Notes under the pieces: model-generated
The model's input: only the letters and a program-made list of their open reading frames with translations
What the model was told of the DNA's origin: nothing
Database searches by the model: none
Translations under genes and position numbers: made by a program
From: Glandiceps talaboti
Taxonomy: Eukaryota; Hemichordata; Enteropneusta; Spengelidae
NCBI RefSeq assembly: GCF_964340395.1
Contig: NC_135552.1
Span: forward strand, 5,565,981 to 5,629,980
Direction of reading: 5' to 3'
Length of the DNA: 64,000 bases
Shown: piece after piece, positions 1 to 14,584 of the stretch
How the letters are laid out: the number at the start of each line of letters is the position of its first letter
How positions within the stretch are numbered: position 1 is the first letter of the stretch

Positions 1-632
1 GTATATGTTTTCCAACTACAGTGTGACCTCTTTATAATGGACTCTGTTGTAATGAACATTCTGTTATATCAAGCACCCTTTTATGTTCCTCAAACTTATA
101 TTTCAAACAGAGCACATGCTGCAGTATACTGAACACTTCATTGTATACAATGTAACAAACCTTTCTCATGTCTAACAATGAGTTCATTATACAGAGTTAC
201 AGTGAATGTTTGTTCATGTATATAAACTGTAAATGTAGACAGTTCTTTGTGCTTTCATCGATGATCAATGGGTTTGTATTGTGATATGTATGTGTACAAT
301 AACAAAGAGTCACGCAGTATTTCACAGTTGGTCAAGTTCATGTCTTCAAGGAAATCACACTATTTCAGTATGTATTCAGTGATTTTGCAAGATCTGGAAA
401 TTCTGATAACGGGGGGAAATCATAACAGTAAAATACCACATACATTTCCTTTTATACTCTAATTTGGGGGAGAATTCAGTTTAAAAAATGGGGGAACCTG
501 GGTAGATTTTATCTACAGTACTTACCATAAAACCAGCACTAACTGGAAAAACACTGCAGCCCTCAGTTATAGGCAACTTTGACAAATGTTAAATCTGATT
601 AATGTAGGGGGAGAACATAAACCAACACTTAC

Positions 633-3600
633 CCTAGCTGCATGTCTTCTTTGGTAAAACTTGCTGCTTCATCACCAAGTTCATGTAAATACATACAATC
701 CTGCAGAGAGGTAGAGGCGCACAACTAAAGAACATGTACGAACAAACAAAGACATGTGATAACCCAAATTATAACGTGCAGACTGGGAAATCAATACACT
801 ACAAATAATCCAAGCTACGGCGTATCAAGTGATGATGTAACATATTACATGATTTTTAAAGACTTATTTCTTTCATTCTTGATTTCTTCAATATTGAGCA
901 TCTTGTCAATAAAAACTAATTTTGACTGATAAGAGGGTCTCTCTGAAATGAGAATACATAATGATGGTAGATGGATGGTGTAGTTGTTTTTGCAATATGT
1001 ATGGGGACAAGGTGACAATTGTGTTTCTTATTTTTTTTATGCAATCAAGCTTGTCCCCAAATAAGATGCATGCTTTAGTTTCTTGTAAAAAAAAATATGT
1101 TGTATTTCTATAACAACAGATGTCACTACAACATGGAAAGCTAATTTCCAAAACATTGACTTGTTTGGAATATGGTACATGGCATAATAAATGTATAATA
1201 AATGACGCAAAATAAAAAAAAAACAGTTTCTGATAACATAACTACAGAAAATAGGGTAGGTACATTGGGATTTTAGTTCATTTGACTTTAATTTTTTTTA
1301 ATTTTGACCTCAAGATATGATCAATACATCTGTGAGAGTTAGATGAGGTGTAAAAGAAGTAAATGAAGACAATTATAAGTGAAGTAGATGAACATATTAC
1401 GCACACTGTACGATTACAGTCTAACCTGGTTTCTCTCTGAAATATTTTTTTTTAAATATGACCACAGATGAGGTAAAAGCATGAAGGTGTACATGGAAAT
1501 AGAAGTACATTGTTACCATTTCACCTTTTTGCATGTCAAAATGTTTATGGTCATTCAGGTTAATCACATTACTTTTCTTTATTTGGCCTAGTAAGAAATT
1601 AGTATCCTTTCTAATATTTTGAATCACTTCCAAGTCACATAGATCAGAAACTATAACACCGCTGTCAACAAAAAACTATCACTAAAGCACTATAATGTAA
1701 ACATTATCAAAATCAGAACTTACTGGTTTTGGACACTGTGCATTTTTCAAGAAATGGCTACAATACTTTGTAGTTCCTAGAGATGCTTTCAATGTCCTAC
1801 CATCCACAAACACATTGTTGACTGCCTGTATGGCTTTCAATGCATCTTCTGACCTTTGGTATGTCACATATGCACTTGCACTGGGTCCCTGCAAGTAATG
1901 CCATTTTTCAGTGTTTAATGATGCAAGGAAAAGGCTAAACATCATATAAACTAAATGTTTTTTGACTGATGTCGTGACATCCTTTCCGAGAGTCCATTCT
2001 TTTGAGAATACATGACACCATATACAAACATAATCATGCTATATTTTATATAGTACCAAGAAAACATAGTTTATTGTGAATGTGGATTTTTTTTTTATAA
2101 CCTGGATTTAAAGCTAGCAGAGTAATACTGGCCAGCCTCATTTCAAAGTGCTCACAACAATCAGGAAGAATGTGGGAATAATTCATACACTTTAGTATTT
2201 ACTCATTGTAAATATAATCAAGTGTCTGTAGCTGTGTAGATGTAAGGTTTCCACTGTGATAGGTTTCTCAAATATTGGATAAGAAATTATCTAAATTGAG
2301 TGCACTATTTGGGGTTTATGCTGACAGATAAAGGAGTCCAGAACACAATTGTGTGTGAAGCTACACCATAACAAGTATCTGATTCTGAACAATGCAAAAA
2401 TAAGATATTTTTCCAAAAAAGTTGTTCAGGTTCTCCTATTAATCCTATCAAATATGGCATCGAAGAAGCACAAATAGTTTAATTAATACAAAATTCACAC
2501 TCCTAATGATAAGTTTCCTTGGTGCTAGGTGCTGGGAAGAACAGATACATGTAGTTTAATACAACTGCTACACGTTTTATGCAAACGTTTCCTTGGTGCT
2601 ATTTTCATCATGATGTACAATATATTCATACATTGTTGTATGTAACATGACATGATACACATAAATACATCTGTCATATCACAAAGACTGCCCACACAGT
2701 CTCACACAAATACCACCTACATATCAATTTCCTTCTAACTTTTATCTTGCTAAAATTAACAAGAATCTACCCACTCACCATTCTATGTATAGAAGGATCA
2801 AGTAAAAACAGGTAATCTAATACTCTTCTACACACGTACCTAGGCAAAGAGGTAGACATTGCACTTTTGCTATTTTGCTGAGTGGGTATCTAAAATAGGC
2901 AATGTTTCCACCTACATGATGTACATGTAGTTCCACTTACTCACCTGTGAACCTGCGTAAGATGTACTCTGGTTAATGACCACTTTTAGAATCTTGCCAA
3001 ATTTACCAAAATACTCATGCTTTTTCAAAATCTGTTGGGGGGAAAATGCAGTGTTATGTCCATTAGTCTGGCAAGTAACTGACAGTATTGTGCATACTGA
3101 GTAAACTGCATATATATTGGTAATAGTCCTGTATTTGACATTTGATCATATCTCGTGGCAAAAAAAGATGAGTATACAGTATTAGACATCTTTCACTCAC
3201 CTCTGGATCTGCTAGCCTCTGTGACAGACCAACAACAAACACAAGATTTTTCTGCACCACTCTGCAATAAGCATATAAAACCAAGTGTCATAAAGAAGGT
3301 CTTTTGTTTGTATTGGACTGGTATAAACAGTGTCTACCGGTATATCTTTCTCTCTCTTTTTTTTTTTGGAGGGGTTAACTTTCATTTGTCCTGGCTGCAT
3401 AGTCTACCTACTAAAGCATACTTGACAATCACTACTCTAGAGACTTGGCTGTCTGACGCAAATCTCTGGGCTAGACCAAAAAGTGAAATTGGCAGAATTC
3501 AAACTTGGTATTTAGGCATAATAAACAAACAGTTCACAGTGCATCAGTTGTGCTAAACATACTAGAACTTAGTAGAAGATCATTTTAATGAGATCGATGG

Positions 3601-6600
3601 CGTGTATATCTTCATAAAAATTCTACTACATCATACATGTATATGTAAATAGGTTTAATCATAGTTTTATGTAAATGTTTTTGGTAAACCTTAAGACTTC
3701 GAGTGAAAAATCTTATAAAATCTGTCTATGCTATTTCACAATTCTTGGTTTAAATATTTGGGTTCTCATTCTCATTTATCAATATTTGCATATTACTGCT
3801 ATCTTGAACCAACAAATTCATTTTAATTGATACAGTTTATAAGAGTTAGATAATGTATCCACATTGCACAACATGGGACAGGATGACACATTGCATCCTC
3901 ATTAACCTTCTATTGAGTGGGGTGGCTGACAAGGTACACCATGTCTTACAGACTAGTGAGTGGTGGAATACATGTACCAGCATGTACCACATCATATTTT
4001 ACAGGCTAGAGTCCTGGCTGATATAAGGTGACATACCATGCTGTACCCATACCAATCTGACTAAAATCCGATGTAGTGTACACTTCGCGATTTCTGTTTG
4101 GCTGTTACGTTTACTGTCGCTTGTTCTTTTGTGAGTGCTCAGTACCAAACTCAGGTGCTACCCTCTCTCTTACAATGTGGCAAGAAAACCCAGCTGTTAT
4201 CATTTTGACCCAAGAATCAACTTTCATTACAGGGTACACTGCACAGCTCTGATTTTTGTAATCTATTCAGACAAATATATATTAACAACTGGTGCATTCA
4301 CTTCCTTTCCCTGAACTCATCAAGTCTAGACCCTGACTAAGAATCACCTTCATATTATTAACACTTTCAAACAATGAAAAAAAACTGATCCTACACTAAG
4401 GTAGGAGGACACTGATCAGCTGTTTGACATTATAATAATAGCTACATGTATATATTGTATAGCCATTTGATATTTTAATACGCTCACTTTGAAGCAATCA
4501 GTAAATCTTTCAAGCAATGCTTAAGTAATGGCAAATTCGGACTTTTAATCAAAGCTGTCAGACAAATAAGGACAGATGGATAAGACTTCAGCAACATCTG
4601 TTAGGGTCATATCATCTGGCTGGAAGATTCTAAATGTACATGTTAATTCTAAATGTCATATTTTTGTGGTAAATCTTGAAAACTGAGAATGTACTATCCT
4701 TTGACATTTGTTATTTCTATGGATTGTGCCTTGGCAGACGTCAGGAATTAATCAGCATGTCATTAATTTGGCCATATCGATGAAGATTGGGTATTTATTT
4801 CAGATTTTTAATTTAAAAAACAATTTTATCATGGCTTCGGACTTGAAAAATCAATGTGAAACAACATATGTTTGTAATAAACTGCACAAAGTTAACAAAT
4901 GCGTAAAACATTTTACATATTTCTTAGCTTTTTGCGATGTATTGAGCTACAAATACAGCCGTGGTTAGTGTTGTATCACATTGAAAATCCCAAATAAATA
5001 CCAAATCCTCAACAATATGATCATTTTAACATAACTGTCAGATTGGCTTGCTTTGAATACAAACGTAATCAATACTAGTATTACTACAATTTAATTTTAA
5101 GGATAGTCACCTTGGTTTTTTTGTTAAATAATTTCTCAAAATATGTAATGAATATTTCTCAAAATAGGTAACTTGTGTAAAACATACAAGTACCATCTTG
5201 AGTGGTTATGGAAAATGTGGTATCACTATCAATCCAGTGGTATAATAAATCAAACACTTGTAAAACAACCTGTCTCTTGTACTGATTTAGTATGGTCAAC
5301 ACAATCTGTCACATTGTGTACAAAAATGTCTTGGTTACCCAGACCCTTGCAGGTTGGCTTTTCTTTTGATCAAGTCACATTAGATATTGCAACTGCAAAT
5401 AATTTGTCATTTGCATCTGAGCATGCTCAGTTTGGATTGTATACTGGTTATAAGAGTTAAGATAATACTTTTTTGACAGGTCTAAGAAGAAATGGTCTTT
5501 TTAAAATCCCATGCAGAATAAAGGTAACCAGGAAAAGTGACTCCATGTACGTATCTAGAGCTTCAGGTATGGCGGTTTCTAAAGATACCAAGCATTGTTA
5601 CATGTTCCTTACCTCACACTGGCCAAATGTTTCCTGTTTTCTGAGATTTTTTGCTTTCTCTGCATGTCTTTCTGTTTCTTTTCATTCTTTATCTTTTGTA
5701 ACCTGGGAGAGGAAGAGCAAAGTTCATTACATTTACTTTGTATATATCATAATAAAAAGTGTCAATGGCATTGGAGCACAACTGTTGAGAGTAAACTTTA
5801 ATTTTCTAGTTATATGTGCTCTTGTTGCTGGGCATACATGTATTTGTATACATTTTTTTTAAGATTTAGTCCCATGCCTACCCATCCATGGTTTTATATC
5901 TGCAATATACTGCACCGTTTAACTGTTGATATGGGTGTGGTCTGGTTGCTAGGCATATCTGCACACATTTTTGGAATGTTTATTCATTTGCCTTCCCTTC
6001 ATTGGTGGTATATTGGCATATGTCCTTGTTTACCTGTTGCTATGGGCATAGACTTGTTGCTAAGGACATTTGCATATTTCTATTCAATGTTTATTCAATT
6101 GCCTACCCATCCCTGTTGTGTATTTGCAATACACCCTATCCTGTGACTGTTGCTAAGGGCGTGGCCATGGTTGCGATGGTAACTTAGGTAAAATTTGTAG
6201 ACTAACTCTCTTAGAATCATTACCAAATTTCTTCCCCATTAGTTTGAGACAAAGTAGTTCAGTACCAAAATCATTATCCAGAAGACCGACAAACAGGAAT
6301 TTTACGTTCAACTAAGCAACCTCAAGGAGAGATTAAATCATAGACCCTCCACGTGGAGGGTCTACGATTAAATCAACTGACACTGACATGCACATGTAAC
6401 ATTATGCTAAGTACGCCATAAAATGTTTGATGATTTAATGAGATCAATAAAACTTCTGTCTCATTTACAATACTAGTACAATACAATCTGCCTATTTTGA
6501 TAAATCATCATGTTTTAGCCCTAATTTGCATATCATTATCACTCATGGGTTCAGCATGTAATTAATATCTCTTGATCTGTACATATTAAATCCCTGTAAA

Positions 6601-9600
6601 ATTTGAGCCTATTCAGCCATGTACTTTTGGAATTAAAGACTTTTTACCCAAAAGTCACTGTATTCCTCATTTGCATATCACAGATGGGATCACCATATCA
6701 TGAAAAATCCTTTGTGTACACACTCCTTTATTTATTTATTTATTTCCAAGGATGATCTAGCTAGGGGGACAGACAGTCCCATTAGCAGGCTCCAACAATA
6801 AAATTTTACAAAATATACACCAAGACATGAGCAAAATAAAAGTGCACTTGAATGGGAAGACACAGACAGGACAACAAATTAACATCTAAAATAAAAACAA
6901 TGTATATCACATTACAATAATCATAATGACACTTAAACTTAAACTCATCAAGTGAAAAGTCAAAACATATTAATCTAAAACAATCTGGTGAAGTAAAGTC
7001 TTAAAACATGGCATAGCAGTATTAAATATATCAAATGGATGAATTACTCTGTACAGTTTCATTCACCTCATGCTCCTTATTAAAGGCAAGTATTTACTAA
7101 TATACTAGAATTTGCTTACATGGGACCTCAACATAAAAATGAGCTAGTAGGAAATCTGAATACGTACATTTAAATCCAATTTTTTAAAACAAATACTATA
7201 AATAACTATGAATGAATGAATAAGCAGACTTAAATATCAGACAATATTTTATTGTCATACTTGGATTATTTTATAAGCAGCAAATAGTTTAACATAAATA
7301 TACTAAGAAGTCATCAAATAGTCAATTTGCTATTGAACGTAATATGACAGAACCCCATGACGCGTGTCATTGTGGCGTACTCGGTATTTGCACGAGTGCT
7401 TGCAGTGTTTTCTGTGGCAGTACTTTCACGAGCAGAGCGAGCACAAGTGCAAATACCCCTGCCTACCCCACTGGCACTCAGCCAGCATAGGGTTCTGTTA
7501 TTATTACATGTGTTTATCCGAAACTGCAAATGTCCACAAAAATGACACTATGCGATCACGCGCTTTTGCGTAGAATGAACAATTGCATCCTCATTTGCAT
7601 ATCATTTGCATGCAGGTATACAAGAATGTTTTCGGTGTTGCACTGCAGTGCTAATTATTACCACTAGTATGCGTGTGCACAGATGCAAGTACTCTTTGTT
7701 ATATATAGATTATGTAATAATATTTAGCCATTTTCACGCAGGTTATCATAAACGATATCAACAGGTTTACAAGCATAAACATGAATTCACACAAAATAAG
7801 CCATCAGCAGTACGTAATATTAATTGAAAGTCATTTATGTGGGAAAAGGATAACATCTCTAATGACTAAATGACATTGAAAGCATTCACTACAATATCTT
7901 ATCCTGATGTGGGATGTCAACTTAATCATAATGTCATAAAAGTGTATACAACACAATGTACTCCTCAGGACATATTATTCTAGACATGTTAGAAATTTGC
8001 ATCACAAAAGGATGGTACTCTTTAAATGAAAGTAAATTTTTTGCAAGAAACTCATTAGTTGGCACCTGGGAAAACCCTTAACTATATCCATTTCACACAG
8101 CATGACAAAAGGCTATTTGAGGTAAATGACAGAAATTACAAGCTGACATACATATGTATTATCCCACATTAAAATCATTGACATTTTTGAAGGTCAAAGT
8201 CCTAGCAAATTACTATCAGTACTCTAGTTACAGCCCTCTTCCAAGTGTAGATTTGTAAAAATAAAATGACTGACAGCTTCGAAATTGAGCCAAGTTTCTA
8301 TTTAAAGCTGAAGTAATGACCAGGGAAATATTTCTTGACTTGGGAATTTTCACATAATAAATGTACATCTCGGAATAATCAATATGTTGAAACTTCTAAA
8401 ATATATTGAGTACTGCAGGTGATATCTTTTTCCACACACAGGATATATACATATCTATCAGGGCAGCCATACTTAATTTTATGTTTCTCATGACCCAACT
8501 GACCCTATTTTTTTTAAAACTGTTGAAATTATTTTTTTTAAAATTGTCAGTCTTCCATGACAGGATGAGATAAAATTGTAATACGACGGGGACCCCATGA
8601 ACACATATCTGAGGGAAAATCTTCTGTTTATTGCTTAAATTTCAAAACTTTAATCAGTGTTCTCCATGGCCCCCATTAAACTTTGCTACCGCCCAATTAA
8701 AAATGTTGTTGTTCTTAAATTAATATTAATATCAATATTAATATTAAATATAAAAATATTTATATAAATATAAATAAAAATAAATATAAATATAACAATT
8801 ATAATATCAATATTAATATTATCAAGATTAACATTAATATTAAATTTATTTTTAAAACAAATGGTTCAAATTTTCCTTCTTACTTTGTTATTTCTGAAGT
8901 CCTTCAAGACTGTTAATATAAAGTATGATAATGAAATGAAAGTATTAAGTACATATACACTTACTTTTTTTACCTTTTTACATGTTTACAAATTTAACTG
9001 ACCAACTGGCCCATCATTTTTAAGGCATTACGATGAGAAATACAGAATGTAAGTACAGGCGCCCTTATCAAAAAGTTATAAAAGGTGAAACAGTTGCTTA
9101 AAGAAAGACAATTTCCTTATATTAATCAATTATTATCTTTGTATGACCCCTTACAGGGTATATTTAGCACTTTTAATCCTCAGAAGACTTGATGTTGATT
9201 TTGCACGTACCTAAAGAGTTCACATTGTCAAGCTTGAATCTACATGTAGTTACCAATGCAAAGGGGACTACCTTGTAATAACTACAACAACACTCTGGGA
9301 TTTGCATTACGGATGTCAAAATGTTTATGCTCTTAAATAAATCAAATGACTCTCCATGGAAATATTGATGACAACAATCCCCTGCACATTACAAAATTGT
9401 CTAAAAGGATGCATTTCACTCGTTTCAGTTTTTTTTATACTAAAGCACCATCACGGTTTGTTCTACCTTTAAAATTCACATTATGTACACGAGAATGCTA
9501 GTTATAAATGATGCATGCAGGGCCTACATGTACACTGTGCATACATTGAACATGCAGCTCAACAAGTGAAACCTATAATTTTAATCACTCCGTTTGCAGC

Positions 9601-12600
9601 AGCATCATTCATTTTCTATGACCGTCAATAGCACAATGACAGTAATTACAATGTACTCACTTTGGGGGTAGTGTCTATGGTTTCTATTAAATTTCCATGG
9701 TTGTAATCAGCAGTTATAATGATTTCTCATTTGACATGAAGACTAATATTTTCTTTGATGGCCCCCTTGTGAATTTTACATATTTAATCTTGGCAGAACT
9801 AAGCAGTATAAATAAGATTAATGATAAGCTGGCAATAAGATTAATGATATATTTGTGACCCAATCCCTTAAAGGTGACAATTAACATAACACTGCCCTGA
9901 AAGATCTAAAAGTCTTGAAATATTTGAAGAAATCTACTCACTCTTCCTCTGTTAAAGGTTTGAAATCAGCTGGGTGTTCTGGATATGGTTTCCTACATGC
10001 TGGACAAAGACCATTTTCATCAGTTCTAATCCGATGCCAACAAAAACGACATATCTAGACAAGAACATAAACATCAAAATTATGATTGATTTCTGTACGT
10101 AATCAATTTTGCAGGGAGTGATTATGTAAATATGATAACATATGCGAACCTGTGACATAACAGCTATCCCATGAAAGGAAACAAAAAAACAACAGTACTT
10201 CAATGTAGCCATCATGAAAAATTCCACACAGTCACTGAGTGTATTAAAGTCACCACCAAGCACAATCCCACACAAGTCAAACAAGTGTTTGCAAGGAAAC
10301 AAGGACGCTGTGACCTATAAAACACCCACGAAGTCTGTACAACGGCATAATGCACACACCATTCTGCATTGAAGTGGTTGGTGGGAGAGTCCAGTCATAC
10401 AACATTCTCATACATACATACATACACACATCCTCCCACATTATATAATTCTTAATTTATGCATTATCCTTACATGAAAACATGCACTAAGTAACACTAA
10501 CAGCCCCTGTCGCTATTCGTCTAATGCCACCTGCTACGCTAGATTTTCAAATTGTACACAAGATAAATGAGGAGTGCATCAACATACTTAGAATATCTCT
10601 TATGACAAAACCATGTCTGGTGTGTCAAACGAGAATAGTACTATCATTATTCAGGGAATAGCTTTCTGCTTGCTTCAGTTTAGCCCATATGGAATAACAA
10701 TCACAGTTGAATGTCAAACTGGTGACATACAACGCCTAAATGCTATCACAATGTTGTCATTTTTCATGCAAGTGTAATAATAATAAACAGCATTTAAATC
10801 ATTTCACTTAAATATTCTCAAATTCATGACATCAGACCGTTGACAATGGAACCTGTTACAAACAACAAATGAATTAGATAAATAACACTTGGAAGTACAG
10901 AGACAAGTATTACATTTCATGGTTTGATAAAAGACAGTTTTATGGCCTCTTCACATGTACATGAATTGGCAGGGGAACTTCAAATTCATTTTTTGAACAT
11001 GAAAAATTATGTAAAGAGGCCAACTGCTCTTAGCAAATGATGGACTGGAATACATGTACTTGTCTCTCTGTATTTCCAACATGTTGTGCCAACATGAGTT
11101 ATTAATTCAATGTGGTTATAATGCAATTTATTTGTTTACTTTCCCTGTTTGTAACAGGTTCCATTCATCAACAGTCTGATGTCTACAGTTGTAATTTAAC
11201 AAAATTAATGAAATATTATTAAGGTATGACCATTTATGATAATTTAGAACCATATAACTGTGTACATGTCTGTCATGTTTAGCTAATATACATGACCTGT
11301 ATAATTATTTGTTAATTTTCTTCATTAACAACATCATTCTCCATTTCATTATCTCGGATACCTTGCTGCAGTTTTCAAGTATAATTCAAATATCCCCTTC
11401 TACTTCATCAAACTAATACATTTGGGGAAATCAACAGGATGTACATACCTGGTAGCCACAGGTACATGGGTAGAAATTGACATCATCCATTTCCAAGGGC
11501 TCCATACACAGGGGACACTTCAAAAAACAAAACAATAACCAATGAATTATGAATGAGTATATCAGAGATCAATTTAGTTACAGCCCCGGTAGTGAGTAAA
11601 TGAAGATATTAAAACTGAACATGTAATTACACTATTGCCGGACAAAAACATGGAGGCATAATAAATACAGCACCTGTTATCAATATTTATACAGTCACAT
11701 ACAATACTGGTGATGTGTAGACTTCAAAATCAATTAAAAACATTTGTGGTGCATTACATGGAAAATATATACAAAGTAAGACTAAGAAGGCTATCTATCA
11801 GGGTTCCCAATACAATTGTTACCAAATTTTAAATTGAAAGGAAAAGTATTCAAATTTATCTCAACCCCCCCCCCCCCACCACACACACACACACACACAT
11901 ATACATATTACACTATTTCAAAACAATGTAACATACACAAGAAATATGAACAAAAATGTCATAATTCCTGAGCTTAATTACATTTATGTTACTAACTTCA
12001 AGGATACATTTAAACATGTAGGCATTCCACGGCTGATCAACTCTGATAAACAAAACCTTTGAACACCCATCAAAATCTGTTTATGCAAGAGTTCAAGGTA
12101 TATTTCAAGGTTTTCGCGCTGTTTAACAAGTATCGACAATGGTAAGTATACATTTGTACAAGTATGCTCAACACATACTAAATCAAAATAGGGAGCTTTC
12201 TATAGAGTGGTGTCACCATTACACCCACTACTGTCATAACATATGATTGAAATAAATACCAGCAAAAATATATTGTTTATGGATCATGTACTATCAAAGT
12301 TTATCCTGTGACCTCAATTGCTGGCTGGGACACACATGCATACTAGTAAGTTATGCCAACAATCGTGTTAGTAAACACTTCTGTTGTACTTTTATAAAGA
12401 GGAGAATGGCAAAGCTTTAACTGTAGAATTGAAAACTAAAACAATTGTGCATCGAAGTTGAAAAATCTCAGGTCAATGACCACTGCTTTATAATCAGATA
12501 TGATAACAACATGGGTACATGTAGAAGTGTGAAAGCTGCACTCCTGACAGTGACTCATGCTTCCCATACACATTATGTTTGTTTTTTTTCTCTGATGAGG

Positions 12601-13382
12601 TAATAATAGATTGATCACAGTTGTCTTCCTCCTACAGAAGTCTAGGTATGTCCCATAAATTACTATATACATGTAGTTGTTTTATATTTTACAACTGAGC
12701 AAAGGAAGTGATCTGGTCTATTACTAGCAATACATATGTGTCACACCTAACAGTGGGCATACATGTACATAATAATATTCACTGGTAAAAATAACAGTAA
12801 TATAATGAATTCAAATACTGTTATTTCATTCTTAATTTCATATTTTTATTCTACGCACAATTGTGAAATCTTTCCACATAATATTAATAGCTAACACACA
12901 TTTATGCCTATGTCATCATTCAATGGGATACTTTCTTTTCCTGGGAGTGACTTTTTGTTGTTATAAATACAATGATGGCTCTTTTAAATCTTAACAAACA
13001 CTTCCAAGACTAATGGACACTTGCTACAAAATTGCACCTGAGAAACTGATGAACAACTGAGCAAACTGTACAGAGTCTATGTTTCTATTTTGCTATGCCA
13101 AACCCGCCTTTGGAAATGAAGTTTCAAGATAGAGATGATAAAATTATTACATGCAGGTGTTCATGGTTACATGTTGTAGTTATTGCTAGTTCTGGTACAA
13201 CAACATGTGAAAATGAATCTCCAGTTGACATGCACAATTGACATGTTTCTGAGAATTCGATAGCACAAAATATACCAATGAAAAGAAAGTACTACACTAT
13301 ACATGTATAATACAATAACAACACAATAAGAAAGAATGTCACCTACTTCCATTGGGTCTTCATGGTTGTTGTTATTTGCCAT
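633..13382 (-). CDS. CNOT4: CCR4-NOT transcription complex subunit 4 (E3 ubiquitin ligase), 3' part missing
   Basis: Eight coding exons on the minus strand join in frame: 13382-13347, 11517-11449, 10054-9942, 5702-5613, 3261-3201, 3031-2945, 1888-1724 and 700-633, giving 229 residues before the window edge. Residues 13-55 form a C4C4 RING finger (Cys 13, 16, 30, 32, 37, 40, 52, 55), the arrangement typical of NOT4. A Lys/Gln-rich helical linker follows (about 73-101), then an RRM (about 105-190; VFVVGLSQRLADPE is family-diagnostic). A CCCH zinc finger (CSHFLKNAQCPKPDCMYLH) is split between exons 7 and 8. NOT4 proteins are RING E3 ligases associated with CCR4-NOT, acting in mRNA decay and protein quality control. 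The start ATG has A at -3 and G at +4. Exon 4 is only 90 nt and was found by motif and phase. The C-terminal region lies left of position 633. Introns hold fold-back elements and a repeat array. Confidence 0.95.
4763..5030. mobile_element. Fold-back MITE, family A, in CNOT4 intron 4
   Basis: The two ends are imperfect inverted copies: the left starts near GGCCATATCGATGAAGATTG and the right, read on the minus strand, near ATGATCATATTGTTGAGGAT. Internal blocks (ATCATGGCTTC, ACTTGAAAAATCAATGTGAA, TGCGATGTATTGAG) match the element at 35413-35766. No ORF of note, so it is non-autonomous. Confidence 0.65.
5860..6720 (-). repeat. Composite tandem repeat, inverted copy of the family at 25740-27030
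   Basis: The first part (5860-6180) holds about three diverged ~115-bp units with GGGCGTGGCC- or GGGTGTGGTC-like cores and ATTTGCATA. The second (about 6480-6720) has units with CTAATTTGCATATCA and text such as GATGGGATCACC. Read on the minus strand, the order and content parallel the copy at 25740-27030. The open frames across this stretch are by-products. Confidence 0.6.
6341..6364. repeat. 24-bp perfect palindrome
   Basis: TAGACCCTCCAC followed by its exact complement GTGGAGGGTCTA. A similar imperfect hairpin (GACCCTC/GAGGGTC) is at 15612-15630 in SCNM1 intron 1. Confidence 0.8.
6722..6990 (-). mobile_element. 3' fragment of a LINE-like element
   Basis: On the minus strand the stretch ends in an (AAAT)n tail preceded by GGACTGTCTGTCCCCCTAGC, the usual look of a LINE 3' UTR. 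No coding remnant was recognised, and the 5' limit is uncertain. Confidence 0.45.
8700..8850. repeat. AT-rich low-complexity stretch in CNOT4 intron 3
   Basis: About 150 bases made almost only of A and T in ATTAAT/AATATAAA words. Nothing else is seen in the surrounding intron from 7600 to 9940. Confidence 0.7.
10828..11183. mobile_element. Fold-back MITE, family B, in CNOT4 intron 2
   Basis: Left arm begins GACATCAGACCGTTGA and contains ATGGAACCTGTTACAAAC; the right arm ends in the complement (GTTTGTAACAGGTTCCAT, CAACAGTCTGATGTC). Further inside, ACAGAGACAAGTA is answered by TACTTGTCTCTCTGT, and GGCCTCTTCACAT by ATGTAAAGAGGCC. The arms therefore pair along most of the 356 bases. Confidence 0.8.
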
Positions 13383-14584
13383 TGTCTTTGAGTTACAGCT
13401 TTTTTCAACAGATGAAAAGTCACAGCAGATGTTCTTGATGTGTTATTTATGATGAATTATCTCGTCTTCAGATTGTTCTATTACTTAGAATTTATGCTGT
13501 GTTTCTGTCTGGCATAGGAATGAATGACATCATTCATAATAGTAACATTTGACTTTTTCAGAACATAAAACATGACAGAATAATATTTGACCCTCACATT
13601 AGCAGAAATAAAGCTCGCTAAAATTAAAAAAAAATAATCTATAATTTTTAACGTATTTAGCCAACAGTACTAATGAATAAAACTATAAATACATAAAATG
13701 AATTCATAATAAGTAATATTCGTCACTCAAGGAAATCAAGACCATTGCATGGCACCATTTTAAACGCACAATGAAAACATCTACACCGGACGCTCAATTA
13801 TTTTGGGTCAATAATATAGAAAACGTCATCAGACACATTTGTGTGTCACAAATCTAATACTGTACGAGGCACTGGACATAATATGGTGAAAATATTTCCC
13901 AAGTATGTTGAAGACATAGATAAAACATGGCTGACACGTATCGGCTTAGGGGCAGGCAGATGTAACTGACAGAGGACTGCTGTTGTACACACCCTAAGGT
14001 TCGATCGGGATGTTTCCGACCTGGGGATCCTACAAAAATAGCATAAATGGACGTCAATACGCTACGTTTTCTTTCCTTATGTGACTGGACGAAATTCTCG
14101 GCCTTGTGTGGATTCGTAGCTAAGAAGGTACTATATCACAAAGCTCAAACAACATAATCTGACTACACTGTCTATATATATTAATCGTCCGACACAGTTT
14201 TTCGGACCGAGTAATTTTAGTTGTCCCGTCTGCTGTTACTAACGACTCAAATTGTCAAATTTTTGACAATTTTTATAACTTGAATAATCAGAAGGCTTAT
14301 TTTGGGTCCATCGATGCTTTAAAGATCAGAAATTAGGAGAAAATTGGTAAGATTTGACGATATATTCCGCCTTACCTCCGTGGTTCTCCTTTTTCTATAG
14401 AGTACAGTGAGAAATTACCAAATGACGTAATTGCGCATGTCTCTGCGCACATCGCCCGGATGTTCGTCATGCCAAACCGCAATGAACATAGGGAAAAAAG
14501 AAAAATGTCTGCCCCCATGGAATTTTAAACTCGTCCCAAATATTGTCAATATTTTGTTGTCCTCAGAAGCGGTTCGTTACCGGA
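13383..14584. promoter_or_regulatory. Probable bidirectional promoter between CNOT4 and SCNM1
   Basis: About 1.2 kb separates the divergent start codons of two housekeeping genes. The part at about 13980-14110 is richer in CpG than its surroundings. No TATA box is placed convincingly for either gene. A non-coding first exon of CNOT4 may lie here, because an AG-ending pyrimidine-poor stretch precedes its ATG, but this is not proven. The promoter call is inference from gene arrangement. Confidence 0.5.

Noticed and set aside
5814-6146. 110-residue frame rich in Cys/Trp/His
   Set aside because: It lies within the ~115-bp tandem repeats; the similarity between parts of the protein reflects the repeat units.
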